DNA of 64,000 nt from Microcebus murinus. Taxonomy: Eukaryota > Chordata > Mammalia > Primates > Cheirogaleidae. Position 1 is the first letter of the stretch, and every line of letters starts with the position of its first letter. The position numbers and the translations under genes were made by a program. The stretch spans positions 78,984,680-79,048,679 of the forward strand of contig NC_134118.1 in NCBI RefSeq assembly GCF_040939455.1. Direction: 5' to 3'. The notes below the pieces were generated by a model that saw nothing but the letters and a program-made list of their open reading frames with translations, was not told the DNA's origin and did no database searches. Positions 23,336 to 35,378 of the stretch are shown here, piece by piece.

Positions 23336-24040
23336 AATGCCGCTAGCTCGCCACCCACCCACGGGTGAACCTGGTCAGGGTACTTTCTCTCGGGGGCAGA
23401 CTCTGATCCTGGCGGGCTACCGGTGTTTCTGTTTGCTCGTTTCTTTCTTCCATTTCGGGAAAGGCTTCCTTACTGGGTGTGGAAATCTCCTATGCCTTTC
23501 CTCGCCTATTCTGTCAGCTTTAAAATTCTCTTTCAGTTGCCACCCTCACAGATGGATTAGGAAACTCTTTCCGGTGCACTCATTAGTGAAATGACCTCAA
23601 TGAAGCTGGAATCCAATATCTAATCGCCGATTTTTAGCGAGTCCACACGCCAGGGTGGTCGGGGTCCAATGCAGCCCCGGCCAGGCCCAGGCCCCTTGGA
23701 CTGGGCCACAGGAGGACGCAGAGGAGGGTCCCGGCCCCCCCCCGGTCGCGTTGCCGGCAGTTCTCCAAGGGCTTGGGCGTTTTCCAGAGGTAGGAGATGG
23801 AGGGGACTGATTTCTTCAGCGCCCCACAAACCACGCCACCCCACCCATGGGACACATCCCTAGAGAGAGAGAGAGACGCCCCATACACTCGCTCCCCTCC
23901 CCCATGCGCTGTGCCCCAGCCCGGGCCCGGGGGAATAGGCGGCAGCCCACCCACAGGGTGGGGGGCCCAGCTGAAAGGGGTTGTCGGGGAGGGCGGCCCC
24001 TGCCTGGGGTCAAAGGGCGGGCGATCCGCGCGTGCGCAAT

Positions 24041-24055
24041 CGGCGGCGGCGGCGG
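24041..24055 (+). repeat. (CGG)5 microsatellite upstream of gene 1
   Basis: Five CGG triplets stand about 390 bp before the gene. The homologous tracts have 9, 9, 5, 9, 9, 14, 16, 9, 9 and 16 triplets before genes 2 to 11. They lie in a CpG-rich stretch of about 800 bp that precedes each gene. Confidence 0.9.
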
Positions 24056-24164
24056 GGGCGGCCACGAGCTGGGGGTGGGGGGCGGGTAGGGGAAGGAGGC
24101 CAGGCGAGGAGAGGAAGGGGGCTGGAAGGTCTCCACCTTGGCGAGTCCAGCCGTGGAGGCGCAT

Positions 24165-24225
24165 CTTGTGTGAGTGTGAGTGAGTGAGTGTGAGTGTGTG
24201 TGTGTGTGTGTGTTTGTGTGTGTAT
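24165..24225 (+). repeat. TGAG/TG microsatellite upstream of gene 1
   Basis: A TGTGAGTGAGTGAGTG stretch passes into (TG)n and ends in TATAGAGAGACAG. The length varies between units. The tract before genes 8 and 11 lacks the GAGTGAGTGAG part. Confidence 0.85.
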
Positions 24226-24409
24226 AGAGAGACAGCCCCCCACCCCGGCCCACCGCTCCCTGCCCGCCCCGCCCCGCCCCGCCTGTCACCCCCGTCCCTC
24301 GGAGCCCGCCGGACCCGGCCGGTGAACTCAACAGGCCCGGCCCGGCGCGGGTCAGCGCCGGTGCGGGGCCTGGGGCGGGAGGAGGCGGCGGGGAAGTGCA
24401 GAGAGGCTC

Positions 24410-24426
24410 GGCTTCTTGAGCGGGGC
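24410..24426 (+). promoter_or_regulatory. D-box-like upstream element of 5S gene 1
   Basis: GGCTTCTTGAGCGGGGC lies at -33 to -17. It resembles in sequence and place the D box known from mammalian 5S genes (human around -32 to -21). It is the same in all 11 copies, including those with a different gene class. The match is approximate. Confidence 0.45.
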
Positions 24427-24442
24427 AGGGGCGCCCTCCGCC

Positions 24443-24563
24443 GTCTAGGGCCACACCACCCTGAACGCGCCCGACCTCGTCTGGTCTGGGAAGCTAAGCA
24501 GGGTCGGGCCTGGTTAGTACTTGGATGGGAGACCGCCTGGGAATACCGGGTGCCGTCGGCTTC
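24443..24563 (+). rRNA. RN5S: 5S rRNA gene 1 (class A variant)
   Basis: This 121-bp gene encodes the 5S RNA of the large ribosomal subunit, made by RNA polymerase III from an internal promoter that binds TFIIIA and TFIIIC. The A box (positions 50-64) and C box (80-97) are intact, as is the intermediate element. Against the conserved mammalian sequence it differs at 6 (C to G), 12 (T to C), 33 (T to C), 42 (A to G), 112 (T to C) and 121, shared by all copies, plus 46 (C to G) and 115 (A to C), which define class A. In the standard fold G6 would face G113 and C115 would face U4 in helix I, and G46 would face G31 in helix III; only 112 improves pairing (G7-C112). Transcription is plausible, but a working RNA is doubtful. 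Confidence 0.93.
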
Positions 24564-24566
24564 TTC

Positions 24567-24586
24567 TTTTTTTTTTTTTTTTTTTT
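24567..24586 (+). terminator. RNA polymerase III T-run terminator, gene 1
   Basis: An uninterrupted run of 20 Ts begins 3 bp after the gene end. All other copies have 14 or 15 Ts, then G and four more Ts, so this edge copy has lost the interrupting G or expanded. Confidence 0.9.
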
Positions 24587-27500
24587 GCCTCCTGTTCTGT
24601 CCCCTCTCTGGGAGCGAGGCGGCGGCCCGGGGTGGGGGTCACCCCCACCCTCAGCGCCCGCCGCGGTGCCTGGCGCCCCAGCCCGCACCGTGGGGCCTCC
24701 TCTTGTCCCAAGCCGCGACACCGCCGTCACGCGGCAGCATGCGTGGCTTCTGGACTGTCAGGTCTCAGACCAAAGGTCTGCTCTGTGGGAACCGACACGC
24801 TGGAGGAAACCTTGAGAGTCTGAGAGGGGAGGGAGTTCCAGAAGAAGGCCAGGATGTCATTTGGAGGGAGTATGTGACCAGAACTCGTCCCGTTGCTTTT
24901 GGGGTTCTCTGGGCTACACGTAGGAATCTTTGGTGGTGGCACCTGATGTTGGGGGATCCGGAGTCACACCCAGACCTGCTCCACAGGCCTCCTTTTACTT
25001 TTCTCTTCGGATTCATTATTTTTAAAAAGTGTCTCTTATCTCTATGATTGCATTTTCTTTTCTCTCTCTTTTCAAGCAGATGATGGGAGTCCAAGTATTA
25101 AGGTGACATGTGTTGCCCGTGCCCCCCTCCCCCCTGTGTTCTTATTCATTTACCTCTGATGTCGTTCCAGCGTATTGTGGGGGTACCAATGTTAGGGTCG
25201 GGTACGTTGCCCTCTCCCTGCCTCCCCCCTCGGGTCAGAGCCTCAAGTGCGCCCATCCCCCAGTCGGTGCGCACCCACCCCATTCCTAATGGAGGTGTAT
25301 GCCCATCCCCTCCCCCCACCCGCCCGACACCCACCCGATGAAGGTGATTCCTCTGTGTCCACTTAGGTGTCCATCGGTTCGTACCCATTTGCTGGTGAGC
25401 GCGAGCACGTGGTGCTCGTGTGTCCATTCTTGGGCTACCTGGCTTACTGGAACGGGTTCCAGCTCTGGCCAGGAGAACCACGAGAGGTGCCCTCTCACCG
25501 CTGTTCCTCCTAGCTGAATAGCACTCCGTGGTGTCCACGCGCCACATTTCATTTACGCACTCGTGGGTCGATGGGCACTCGGGTCGCTTCCAGGTCTTTG
25601 CGATTGTGACTTGTGCCCTGACTCTAACCCTAACCCTTACCCAGCCCGTCTCCTCCTCGGCCCCTGCCTGACTGACTCCTTCCCGCCCGGCCTGTCACCT
25701 GTCACCGTCCTCTGCCCCTGCCTGACACGCTCCTCCCCGCCCGGGCCGTCACCGTCCTCGGCCCCTGCCTGACGGGGCTCCTCCGTCGCCTGGGCCTTCC
25801 AAGGGCTTGGTGTGGACGCTGGTTCCAGGACGCCCTCCCAGGAACCCGGTAGCAGGGCGGCCGCAGCGTCTCGCGCCACCCAACCGTCCGCCGGCCGGCG
25901 GCCGTCGCTAAGTGGCCTGCGGGGGACGTGCCCCCACTGTGGGGCGGGCGCCCAGCCTGGTGTCTTCTCTGAGGCCCCGTGGCTGCTTTTCCCCCCCCCC
26001 CGCAAGGGGAGAGCCGCGGAGGTGGGGACCGCCTCCTCGTGGGGACGTACACCCAGCTCTCCACGTCGGATTCCGGGGCTCTCTGTCCTGCCAGAAGGCC
26101 CAGCTGGCCTGCGGGTCCTTAGAGTGGCAAAAACATCCGAAAACTGAGATTGAGGGTCCGGTGGTTGTCTGCACTTTTGTGCTGGGCACCCCAGGGAGGC
26201 CCGGGGACTGGCTGGACAACGCGGTCTGCTGGGCGGGGGGGGGGTTTGGAGGAGCAACTGATGCCCTTTGCACTTTGGGTAGCAAGTGTCTGAGGTGTCT
26301 CTGAGCCCTGCGCCATGTCGGGGGTGGGGGGTGGGAGGTCGGGGGGGTGGAGGAGCAGGAGGAGGAGGAGGAGGAGGAGGTGGGAAGGGCCGTGGCCTGC
26401 AGTCGTCTTCCCGGGGTGGCTTCTTCCACAGGCTGCTTGGCCTGGGCTCCCTGCACCTGGGCCTTTGGAGGACTGGCCCTGTGCTTGCCAACGCTTCCCC
26501 TGCAGGGACCCAGAGCTGGGAGGTTGCATCTCTCAGCCCTGGGTCGGGCAGAGCCCCAGCGGGCCATGCCCACAACCTCTCTCAGCACGGGTCCCCCAGA
26601 AGGCTCCTTTGGGACCAGGATTCTCTTGCGGGTGACTCTTTAAGGTCTGGCCCCTGGATGGAGGGGCACCAGGAGTAGAGGAGCAGGAAGGGGAAGGGGG
26701 TGGCCATGCGAGGGGACACTTTCAGGCCAAGTCCCAGCTTCAGCCTGATCCTCCTGGGAACCCCGGGGTGTACGTCACACCTCCTGGTTGTCCCGCTCTG
26801 AGACAAGGAGCCGGGCTTCGCATTCCCCCAGCAGCCAGTCGTGGGCTGAGGACACCTGGGGCGTTGGGAACTCCCTGGCTTCTCCTTGGCTTAACATCTG
26901 GAGCTGCTTGTGAATCGTGCCGCCACACACACCCGAGTGCAGGTGTCTTCTGCACAGACTGCGGGCCTCGCTCTTCTGAATGCCGCTAGCTCGCCACCCA
27001 CCCACGGGTGAACCTGGTCAGGGTACTTTCTCTCGGGGGCAGACTCTGATCCTGGCGGGCTACCGGTGTTTCTGTTTGCTCGTTTCTTTCTTCCATTTCG
27101 GGAAAGGCTTCCTTACTGGGTGTGGAAATCTCCTATGCCTTTCCTCGCCTATTCTGTCAGCTTTAAAATTCTCTTTCAGTTGCCACCCTCACAGATGGAT
27201 TAGGAAACTCTTTCCGGTGCACTCATTAGTGAAATGACCTCAATGAAGCTGGAATCCAATATCTAATCGCCGATTTTTAGCGAGTCCACACGCCAGGGTG
27301 GTCGGGGTCCAATGCAGCCCCGGCCAGGCCCAGGCCCCTTGGACTGGGCCACAGGAGGACGCAGAGGAGGGTCCCGGCCCCCCCCCGGTCGCGTTGCCGG
27401 CAGTTCTCCAAGGGCTTGGGCGTTTTCCAGAGGTAGGAGATGGAGGGGACTGATTTCTTCAGCGCCCCACAAACCACGCCACCCCACCCATGGGACACAT

Positions 27501-28062
27501 CCCTAGAGAGAGAGAGAGACGCCCCATACACTCGCTCCCCTCCCCCATGCGCTGTGCCCCAGCCCGGGCCCGGGGGAATAGGCGGCAGCCCACCCACAGG
27601 GTGGGGGGCCCAGCTGAAAGGGGTTGTCGGGGAGGGCGGCCCCTGCCTGGGGTCAAAGGGCGGGCGATCCGCGCGTGCGCAATCGGCGGCGGCGGCGGCG
27701 GCGGCGGCGGGGGCGGCCACGAGCTGGGGGTGGGGGGCGGGTAGGGGAAGGAGGCCAGGCGAGGAGAGGAAGGGGGCTGGAAGGTCTCCACCTTGGCGAG
27801 TCCAGCCGTGGAGGCGCATCTTGTGTGAGTGTGAGTGAGTGAGTGTGAGTGTGTGTGTGTGTGTGTTTGTGTGTGTATAGAGAGACAGCCCCCCACCCCG
27901 GCCCACCGCTCCCTGCCCGCCCCGCCCCGCCCCGCCTGTCACCCCCGTCCCTCGGAGCCCGCCGGACCCGGCCGGTGAACTCAACAGGCCCGGCCCGGCG
28001 CGGGTCAGCGCCGGTGCGGGGCCTGGGGCGGGAGGAGGCGGCGGGGAAGCGCAGAGAGGCTC

Positions 28063-28079
28063 GGCTTCTTGAGCGGGGC
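28063..28079 (+). promoter_or_regulatory. D-box-like upstream element of 5S gene 2
   Basis: The -33 to -17 element has the same sequence as that of gene 1. Confidence 0.45.
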
Positions 28080-28095
28080 AGGGGCGCCCTCCGCC

Positions 28096-28216
28096 GTCTA
28101 GGGCCACACCACCCTGAACGCGCCCGACCTCGTCTGGTCTGGGAAGCTAAGCAGGGTCGGGCCTGGTTAGTACTTGGATGGGAGACCGCCTGGGAATACC
28201 GGGTGCCGTCGGCTTC
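28096..28216 (+). rRNA. RN5S: 5S rRNA gene 2 (class A variant)
   Basis: The gene is identical to gene 1. It differs in its flanks: the upstream sequence has GGGGAAGCGCAG, the class B state, and the 3' flank has CCCTGTCTGGG where other copies have CCCTCTCTGGG. Confidence 0.93.
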
Positions 28217-28219
28217 TTC

Positions 28220-28238
28220 TTTTTTTTTTTTTTGTTTT
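28220..28238 (+). terminator. RNA polymerase III T-run terminator, gene 2
   Basis: T14 (28220-28233), then G and T4. Confidence 0.9.
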
Positions 28239-31200
28239 GCCTCCTGTTCTGTCCCCTGTCTGGGAGCGAGGCGGCGGCCCGGGGTGGGGGTCACCCCCAC
28301 CCTCAGCGCCCGCCGCGGTGCCTGGCGCCCCAGCCCGCACCGTGGGGCCTCCTCTTGTCCCAAGCCGCGACACCGCCGTCACGCGGCAGCATGCGTGGCT
28401 TCTGGACTGTCAGGTCTCAGACCAAAGGTCTGCTCTGTGGGAACCGACACGCTGGAGGAAACCTTGAGAGTCTGAGAGGGGAGGGAGTTCCAGAAGAAGG
28501 CCAGGATGTCATTTGGAGGGAGTATGTGACCAGAACTCGTCCCGTTGCTTTTGGGGTTCTCTGGGCTACACGTAGGAATCTTTGGTGGTGGCACCTTATG
28601 TTGGGGGATCCGGAGTCACACCCAGACCTGCTCCACAGGCCTCCTTTTACTTTTCTCTTCGGATTCATTATTTTTAAAAAGTGTCTCTTATCTCTATGAT
28701 TGCATTTTCTTTTCTCTCTCTTTTCAAGCAGATGATGGGAGTCCAAGTATTAAGGTGACATGTGTTGCCCGTGCCCCCCTCCCCCCTGTGTTCTTATTCA
28801 TTTACCTCTGATGTCGTTCCAGCGTATTGTGGGGGTACCAATGTTAGGGTCGGGTACGTTGCCCTCTCCCTGCCTCCCCCCTCGGGTCAGAGCCTCAAGT
28901 GCGCCCATCCCCCAGTCGGTGCGCACCCACCCCATTCCTAATGGAGGTGTATGCCCATCCCCTCCCCCCACCCGCCCGACACCCACCCGATGAAGGTGAT
29001 TCCTCTGTGTCCACTTAGGTGTCCATCGGTTCGTACCCATTTGCTGGTGAGCGCGAGCACGTGGTGCTCGTGTGTCCATTCTTGGGCTACCTGGCTTACT
29101 GGAACGGGTTCCAGCTCTGGCCAGGAGAACCACGAGAGGTGCCCTCTCACCGCTGCTCCTCCTAGCTGAATAGCACTCCGTGGTGTCCACGCGCCACATT
29201 TCATTTACGCACTCGTGGGTCGATGGGCACTCGGGTCGCTTCCAGGTCTTTGCGATTGTGACTTGTGCCCTGACTCTAACCCTAACCCTTACCCAGCCCG
29301 TCTCCTCCTCGGCCCCTGCCTGACTGACTCCTTCCCGCCCGGCCTGTCACCTGTCACCGTCCTCTGCCCCTGCCTGACACGCTCCTCCCCGCCCGGGCCG
29401 TCACCGTCCTCGGCCCCTGCCTGACGGGGCTCCTCCGTCGCCTGGGCCTTCCAAGGGCTTGGTGTGGACGCTGGTTCCAGGACGCCCTCCCAGGAACCCG
29501 GTAGCAGGGCGGCCGCAGCGTCTCGCGCCACCCAACCGTCCGCCGGCCGGCGGCCGTCGCTAAGTGGCCTGCGGGGGACGTGCCCCCACTGTGGGGCGGG
29601 CGCCCAGCCTGGTGTCTTCTCTGAGGCCCCGTGGCTGCTTTTCCCCCCCCCCCGCAAGGGGAGAGCCGCGGAGGTGGGGACCGCCTCCTCGTGGGGACGT
29701 ACACCCAGCTCTCCACGTCGGATTCCGGGGCTCTCTGTCCTGCCAGAAGGCCCAGCTGGCCTGCGGGTCCTTAGAGTGGCAAAAACATCCGAAAACTGAG
29801 ATTGAGGGTCCGGTGGTTGTCTGCACTTTTGTGCTGGGCACCCCAGGGAGGCCCGGGGGCTGGCTGGACAACGCGGTCTGCTGGGCGGGGGGGGGGGTTT
29901 GGAGGAGCAACTGATGCCCTTTGCACTTTGGGTAGCAAGTGTCTGAGGTGTCTCTGAGCCCTGCGCCATGTCGGGGGTGGGGGGTGGGAGGTCGGGCGGG
30001 GGTGGAGGAGCAGGAGGAGGAGGAGGAGGAGGAGGTGGGAAGGGCCGTGGCCTGCAGTCGTCTTCCCGGGGTGGCTTCTTCCACAGGCTGCTTGGCCTGG
30101 GCTCCCTGCACCTGGGCCTTTGGAGGACTGGCCCTGTGCTTGCCAACGCTTCCCCTGCAGGGACCCAGAGCTGGGAGGTTGCATCTCTCAGCCCTGGGTC
30201 GGGCAGAGCCCCAGCGGGCCATGCCCACAACCTCTCTCAGCACGGGTCCCCCAGAAGGCTCCTTTGGGACCAGGATTCTCTTGCGGGTGACTCTTTAAGG
30301 TCTGGCCCCTGGATGGAGGGGCACCAGGAGTAGAGGAGCAGGAAGGGGAAGGGGGTGGCCATGCGAGGGGACACTTTCAGGCCAAGTCCCAGCTTCAGCC
30401 TGATCCTCCTGGGAACCCCTGGGTGTAGGTCACACCTCCTGGTTGTCCCGCTCTGAGACAAGGAGCCGGGCTTCGCATTCCCCCAGCAGCCAGTCGTGGG
30501 CTGAGGACACCTGGGGCGTTGGGAACTCCCTGGCTTCTCCTTGGCTTAACATCTGGAGCTGCTTGTGAATCGTGCCGCCACACACACCCGAGTGCAGGTG
30601 TCTTCTGCACAGACTGCGGGCCTCGCTCTTCTGAATGCCGCTAGCTCGCCACCCACCCACGGGTGAACCTGGTCAGGGTACTTTCTCTCGGGGGCAGACT
30701 CTGATCCTGGCGGGCTACCGGTGTTTCTGTTTGCTCGTTTCTTTCTTCCATTTCGGGAAAGGCTTCCTTACTGGGTGTGGAAATCTCCTATGCCTTTCCT
30801 CGCCTATTCTGTCAGCTTTAAAATTCTCTTTCAGTTGCCACCCTCACAGATGGATTAGGAAACTCTTTCCGGTGCACTCATTAGTGAAATGACCTCAATG
30901 AAGCTGGAATCCAATATCTAATCGCCGATTTTTAGCGAGTCCACACGCCAGGGTGGTCGGGGTCCAATGCAGCCCCGGCCAGGCCCAGGCCCCTTGGACT
31001 GGGCCACAGGAGGACGCAGAGGAGGGTCCCGGCCCCCCCCCGGTCGCGTTGCCGGCAGTTCTCCAAGGGCTTGGGCGTTTTCCAGAGGTAGGAGATGGAG
31101 GGGACTGATTTCTTCAGCGCCCCACAAACCACGCCACCCCACCCATGGGACACATCCCTAGAGAGAGAGAGAGACGCCCCATACACTCGCTCCCCTCCCC

Positions 31201-31719
31201 CATGCGCTGTGCCCCAGCCCGGGCCCGGGGGAATAGGCGGCAGCCCACCCACAGGGTGGGGGGCCCAGCTGAAAGGGGTTGTCGGGGAGGGCGGCCCCTG
31301 CCTGGGGTCAAAGGGCGGGCGATCCGCGCGTGCGCAATCGGCGGCGGCGGCGGCGGCGGCGGCGGGGGCGGCCACGAGCTGGGGGTGGGGGGCGGGTAGG
31401 GGAAGGAGGCCAGGCGAGGAGAGGAAGGGGGCTGGAAGGTCTCCACCTTGGCGAGTCCAGCCGTGGAGGCGCATCTTGTGTGAGTGTGAGTGAGTGAGTG
31501 TGAGTGTGTGTGTGTGTGTGTGTTTGTGTGTGTATAGAGAGACAGCCCCCCACCCCGGCCCACCGCTCCCTGCCCGCCCCGCCCCGCCCCGCCTGTCACC
31601 CCCGTCCCTCGGAGCCCGCCGGACCCGGCCGGTGAACTCAACAGGCCCGGCCCGGCGCGGGTCAGCGCCGGTGCGGGGCCTGGGGCGGGAGGAGGCGGCG
31701 GGGAAGTGCAGAGAGGCTC

Positions 31720-31736
31720 GGCTTCTTGAGCGGGGC
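31720..31736 (+). promoter_or_regulatory. D-box-like upstream element of 5S gene 3
   Basis: The element at -33 to -17 is unchanged. Confidence 0.45.
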
Positions 31737-31752
31737 AGGGGCGCCCTCCGCC

Positions 31753-31873
31753 GTCTAGGGCCACACCACCCTGAACGCGCCCGACCTCGTCTGGTCTGGG
31801 AAGCTAAGCAGGGTCGGGCCTGGTTAGTACTTGGATGGGAGACCGCCTGGGAATACCGGGTGCCGTCGGCTTC
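31753..31873 (+). rRNA. RN5S: 5S rRNA gene 3 (class A variant)
   Basis: The gene is identical to genes 1 and 2, with G46 and C115. The upstream flank has the class A state GGGGAAGTGCAG. Confidence 0.93.
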
Positions 31874-31876
31874 TTC

Positions 31877-31895
31877 TTTTTTTTTTTTTTGTTTT
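31877..31895 (+). terminator. RNA polymerase III T-run terminator, gene 3
   Basis: T14 (31877-31890), then G and T4. Confidence 0.9.
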
Positions 31896-34800
31896 GCCTC
31901 CTGTTCTGTCCCCTCTCTGGGAGCGAGGCGGCGGCCCGGGGTGGGGGTCACCCCCACCCTCAGCGCCCGCCGCGGTGCCTGGCGCCCCAGCCCGCACCGT
32001 GGGGCCTCCTCTTGTCCCAAGCCGCGACACCGCCGTCACGCGGCAGCATGCGTGGCTTCTGGACTGTCAGGTCTCAGACCAAAGGTCTGCTCTGTGGGAA
32101 CCGACACGCTGGAGGAAACCTTGAGAGTCTGAGAGGGGAGGGAGTTCCAGAAGAAGGCCAGGATGTCATTTGGAGGGAGTATGTGACCAGAACTCGTCCC
32201 GTTGCTTTTGGGGTTCTCTGGGCTACACGTAGGAATCTTTGGTGGTGGCACCTGATGTTGGGGGATCCGGAGTCACACCCAGACCTGCTCCACAGGCCTC
32301 CTTTTACTTTTCTCTTCGGATTCATTATTTTTAAAAAGTGTCTCTTATCTCTATGATTGCATTTTCTTTTCTCTCTCTTTTCAAGCAGATGATGGGAGTC
32401 CAAGTATTAAGGTGACATGTGTTGCCCGTGCCCCCCTCCCCCCTGTGTTCTTATTCATTTACCTCTGATGTCGTTCCAGCGTATTGTGGGGGTACCAATG
32501 TTAGGGTCGGGTACGTTGCCCTCTCCCTGCCTCCCCCCTCGGGTCAGAGCCTCAAGTGCGCCCATCCCCCAGTCGGTGCGCACCCACCCCATTCCTAATG
32601 GAGGTGTATGCCCATCCCCTCCCCCCACCCGCCCGACACCCACCCGATGAAGGTGATTCCTCTGTGTCCACTTAGGTGTCCATCGGTTCGTACCCATTTG
32701 CTGGTGAGCGCGAGCACGTGGTGCTCGTGTGTCCATTCTTGGGCTACCTGGCTTACTGGAACGGGTTCCAGCTCTGGCCAGGAGAACCACGAGAGGTGCC
32801 CTCTCACCGCTGCTCCTCCTAGCTGAATAGCACTCCGTGGTGTCCACGCGCCACATTTCATTTACGCACTCGTGGGTCGATGGGCACTCGGGTCGCTTCC
32901 AGGTCTTTGCGATTGTGACTTGTGCCCTGACTCTAACCCTAACCCTTACCCAGCCCGTCTCCTCCTCGGCCCCTGCCTGACTGACTCCTTCCCGCCCGGC
33001 CTGTCACCTGTCACCGTCCTCTGCCCCTGCCTGACACGCTCCTCCCCGCCCGGGCCGTCACCGTCCTCGGCCCCTGCCTGACGGGGCTCCTCCGTCGCCT
33101 GGGCCTTCCAAGGGCTTGGTGTGGACGCTGGTTCCAGGACGCCCTCCCAGGAACCCGGTAGCAGGGCGGCCGCAGCGTCTCGCGCCACCCAACCGTCCGC
33201 CGGCCGGCGGCCGTCGCTAAGTGGCCTGCGGGGGACGTGCCCCCACTGTGGGGCGGGCGCCCAGCCTGGTGTCTTCTCTGAGGCCCCGTGGCTGCTTTTC
33301 CCCCCCCCCCGCAAGGGGAGAGCCGCGGAGGTGGGGACCGCCTCCTCGTGGGGACGTACACCCAGCTCTCCACGTCGGATTCCGGGGCTCTCTGTCCTGC
33401 CAGAAGGCCCAGCTGGCCTGCGGGTCCTTAGAGTGGCAAAAACATCCGAAAACTGAGATTGAGGGTCCGGTGGTTGTCTGCACTTTTGTGCTGGGCACCC
33501 CAGGGAGGCCCGGGGGCTGGCTGGACAACGCGGTCTGCTGGGCGGGGGGGGGGGTTTGGAGGAGCAACTGATGCCCTTTGCACTTTGGGTAGCAAGTGTC
33601 TGAGGTGTCTCTGAGCCCTGCGCCATGTCGGGGGTGGGGGGTGGGAGGTCGGGCGGGGGTGGAGGAGCAGGAGGAGGAGGAGGAGGAGGTGGGAAGGGCC
33701 GTGGCCTGCAGTCGTCTTCCCGGGGTGGCTTCTTCCACAGGCTGCTTGGCCTGGGCTCCCTGCACCTGGGCCTTTGGAGGACTGGCCCTGTGCTTGCCAA
33801 CGCTTCCCCTGCAGGGACCCAGAGCTGGGAGGTTGCATCTCTCAGCCCTGGGTCGGGCAGAGCCCCAGCGGGCCATGCCCACAACCTCTCTCAGCACGGG
33901 TCCCCCAGAAGGCTCCTTTGGGACCAGGATTCTCTTGCGGGTGACTCTTTAAGGTCTGGCCCCTGGATGGAGGGGCACCAGGAGTAGAGGAGCAGGAAGG
34001 GGAAGGGGGTGGCCATGCGAGGGGACACTTTCAGGCCAAGTCCCAGCTTCAGCCTGATCCTCCTGGGAACCCCGGGGTGTACGTCACACCTCCTGGTTGT
34101 CCCGCTCTGAGACAAGGAGCCGGGCTTCGCATTCCCCCAGCAGCCAGTCGTGGGCTGAGGACACCTGGGGCGTTGGGAACTCCCTGGCTTCTCCTTGGCT
34201 TAACATCTGGAGCTGCTTGTGAATCGTGCCGCCACACACACCCGAGTGCAGGTGTCTTCTGCACAGACTGCGGGCCTCGCTCTTCTGAATGCCGCTAGCT
34301 CGCCACCCACCCACGGGTGAACCTGGTCAGGGTACTTTCTCTCGGGGGCAGACTCTGATCCTGGCGGGCTACCGGTGTTTCTGTTTGCTCGTTTCTTTCT
34401 TCCATTTCGGGAAAGGCTTCCTTACTGGGTGTGGAAATCTCCTATGCCTTTCCTCGCCTATTCTGTCAGCTTTAAAATTCTCTTTCAGTTGCCACCCTCA
34501 CAGATGGATTAGGAAACTCTTTCCGGTGCACTCATTAGTGAAATGACCTCAATGAAGCTGGAATCCAATATCTAATCGCCGATTTTTAGCGAGTCCACAC
34601 GCCAGGGTGGTCGGGGTCCAATGCAGCCCCGGCCAGGCCCAGGCCCCTTGGACTGGGCCACAGGAGGACGCAGAGGAGGGTCCCGGCCCCCCCCCCCGGT
34701 CGCGTTGCCGGCAGTTCTCCAAGGGCTTGGGCGTTTTCCAGAGGTAGGAGATGGAGGGGACTGATTTCTTCAGCGCCCCACAAACCACGCCACCCCACCC

Positions 34801-35361
34801 ATGGGACACATCCCTAGAGAGAGAGAGAGACGCCCCATACACTCGCTCCCCTCCCCCATGCGCTGTGCCCCAGCCCGGGCCCGGGGGAATAGGCGGCAGC
34901 CCACCCACAGGGTGGGGGGCCCAGCTGAAAGGGGTTGTCGGGGAGGGCGGCCCCTGCCTGGGGTCAAAGGGCGGGCGATCCGCGCGTGCGCAATCGGCGG
35001 CGGCGGCGGGGGCGGCCACGAGCTGGGGGTGGGGGGCGGGTAGGGGAAGGAGGCCAGGCGAGGAGAGGAAGGGGGCTGGAAGGTCTCCACCTTGGCGAGT
35101 CCAGCCGTGGAGGCGCATCTTGTGTGAGTGTGAGTGAGTGAGTGTGAGTGTGTGTGTGTGTGTGTTTGTGTGTGTATAGAGAGACAGCCCCCCACCCCGG
35201 CCCACCGCTCCCTGCCCGCCCCGCCCCGCCCCGCCTGTCACCCCCGTCCCTCGGAGCCCGCCGGACCCGGCCGGTGAACTCAACAGGCCCGGCCCGGCGC
35301 GGGTCAGCGCCGGTGCGGGGCCTGGGGCGGGAGGAGGCGGCGGGGAAGTGCAGAGAGGCTC

Positions 35362-35378
35362 GGCTTCTTGAGCGGGGC
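35362..35378 (+). promoter_or_regulatory. D-box-like upstream element of 5S gene 4
   Basis: The element at -33 to -17 is unchanged. Confidence 0.45.

Larger units (their letters stand above)
21187..24442 (+). repeat. Truncated first 5S rDNA unit (spacer only, no gene)
   Basis: From GGGAGGGAGTTCCAG at 21187 the sequence follows the spacer of the next unit (24827 onward) at an offset of 3640 bp. It lacks the gene and the first 264 bases after it, so this is the broken left edge of the array. Landmarks are the antisense L1 at 21505-21977 and 23265-23335, telomere-like repeats at 21984-22002, (CGG)5 at 24041-24055 and a TG tract at about 24165-24225. Its left part has class B spacer states (TTCTATGGG, GTTAAGG, CCCAGCC); its right part has class A states (CCCGGGGGCTGG), so it is a recombinant. 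It serves as the upstream region of gene 1. Confidence 0.93.
24564..28095 (+). repeat. 5S spacer 1 (unit 3653 bp)
   Basis: This is the first complete spacer. It holds class A states throughout, and a small inverted repeat at 24766-24780 (CAGACC, AAA, GGTCTG). L1 parts lie at 25145-25617 and 26908-26978, telomere-like repeats at 25624-25642, (CGG)9 at 27684-27710 and the TG tract at about 27823-27880. No gene is seen. Confidence 0.92.
28217..31752 (+). repeat. 5S spacer 2 (unit 3657 bp)
   Basis: L1 parts are at 28797-29269 and 30563-30633, telomere-like repeats at 29276-29294 and (CGG)9 at 31339-31365. A private change reads CCCCTGGGTGTAGGTCAC near 30417 instead of CCCCGGGGTGTACGTCAC. This spacer also has GCACCTTATG near 28592 where the others read GCACCTGATG. 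No gene is seen. Confidence 0.92.

Noticed and set aside
24184..24240. Z-DNA or promoter function of the (TG)n tract
   Set aside because: A TG repeat can form Z-DNA, but nothing in the sequence beyond the repeat itself supports a role; kept only as a microsatellite.
24443..24563. A tRNA- or 5S-derived SINE in place of a 5S gene
   Set aside because: All copies are full length, in fixed head-to-tail order with 3.65-kb spacing and T-run terminators. There is no SINE body, A-tail or target duplication around them.
30932..32020. Open frames of 280-370 codons on the minus strand across the 5S gene and its upstream region
   Set aside because: They overlap the rRNA gene in antisense and run through CGG, TG and CCCGCC repeats as poly-Ala, His-Thr and Pro runs. 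Lengths change with microsatellite length from unit to unit. GC-rich DNA has few stops.
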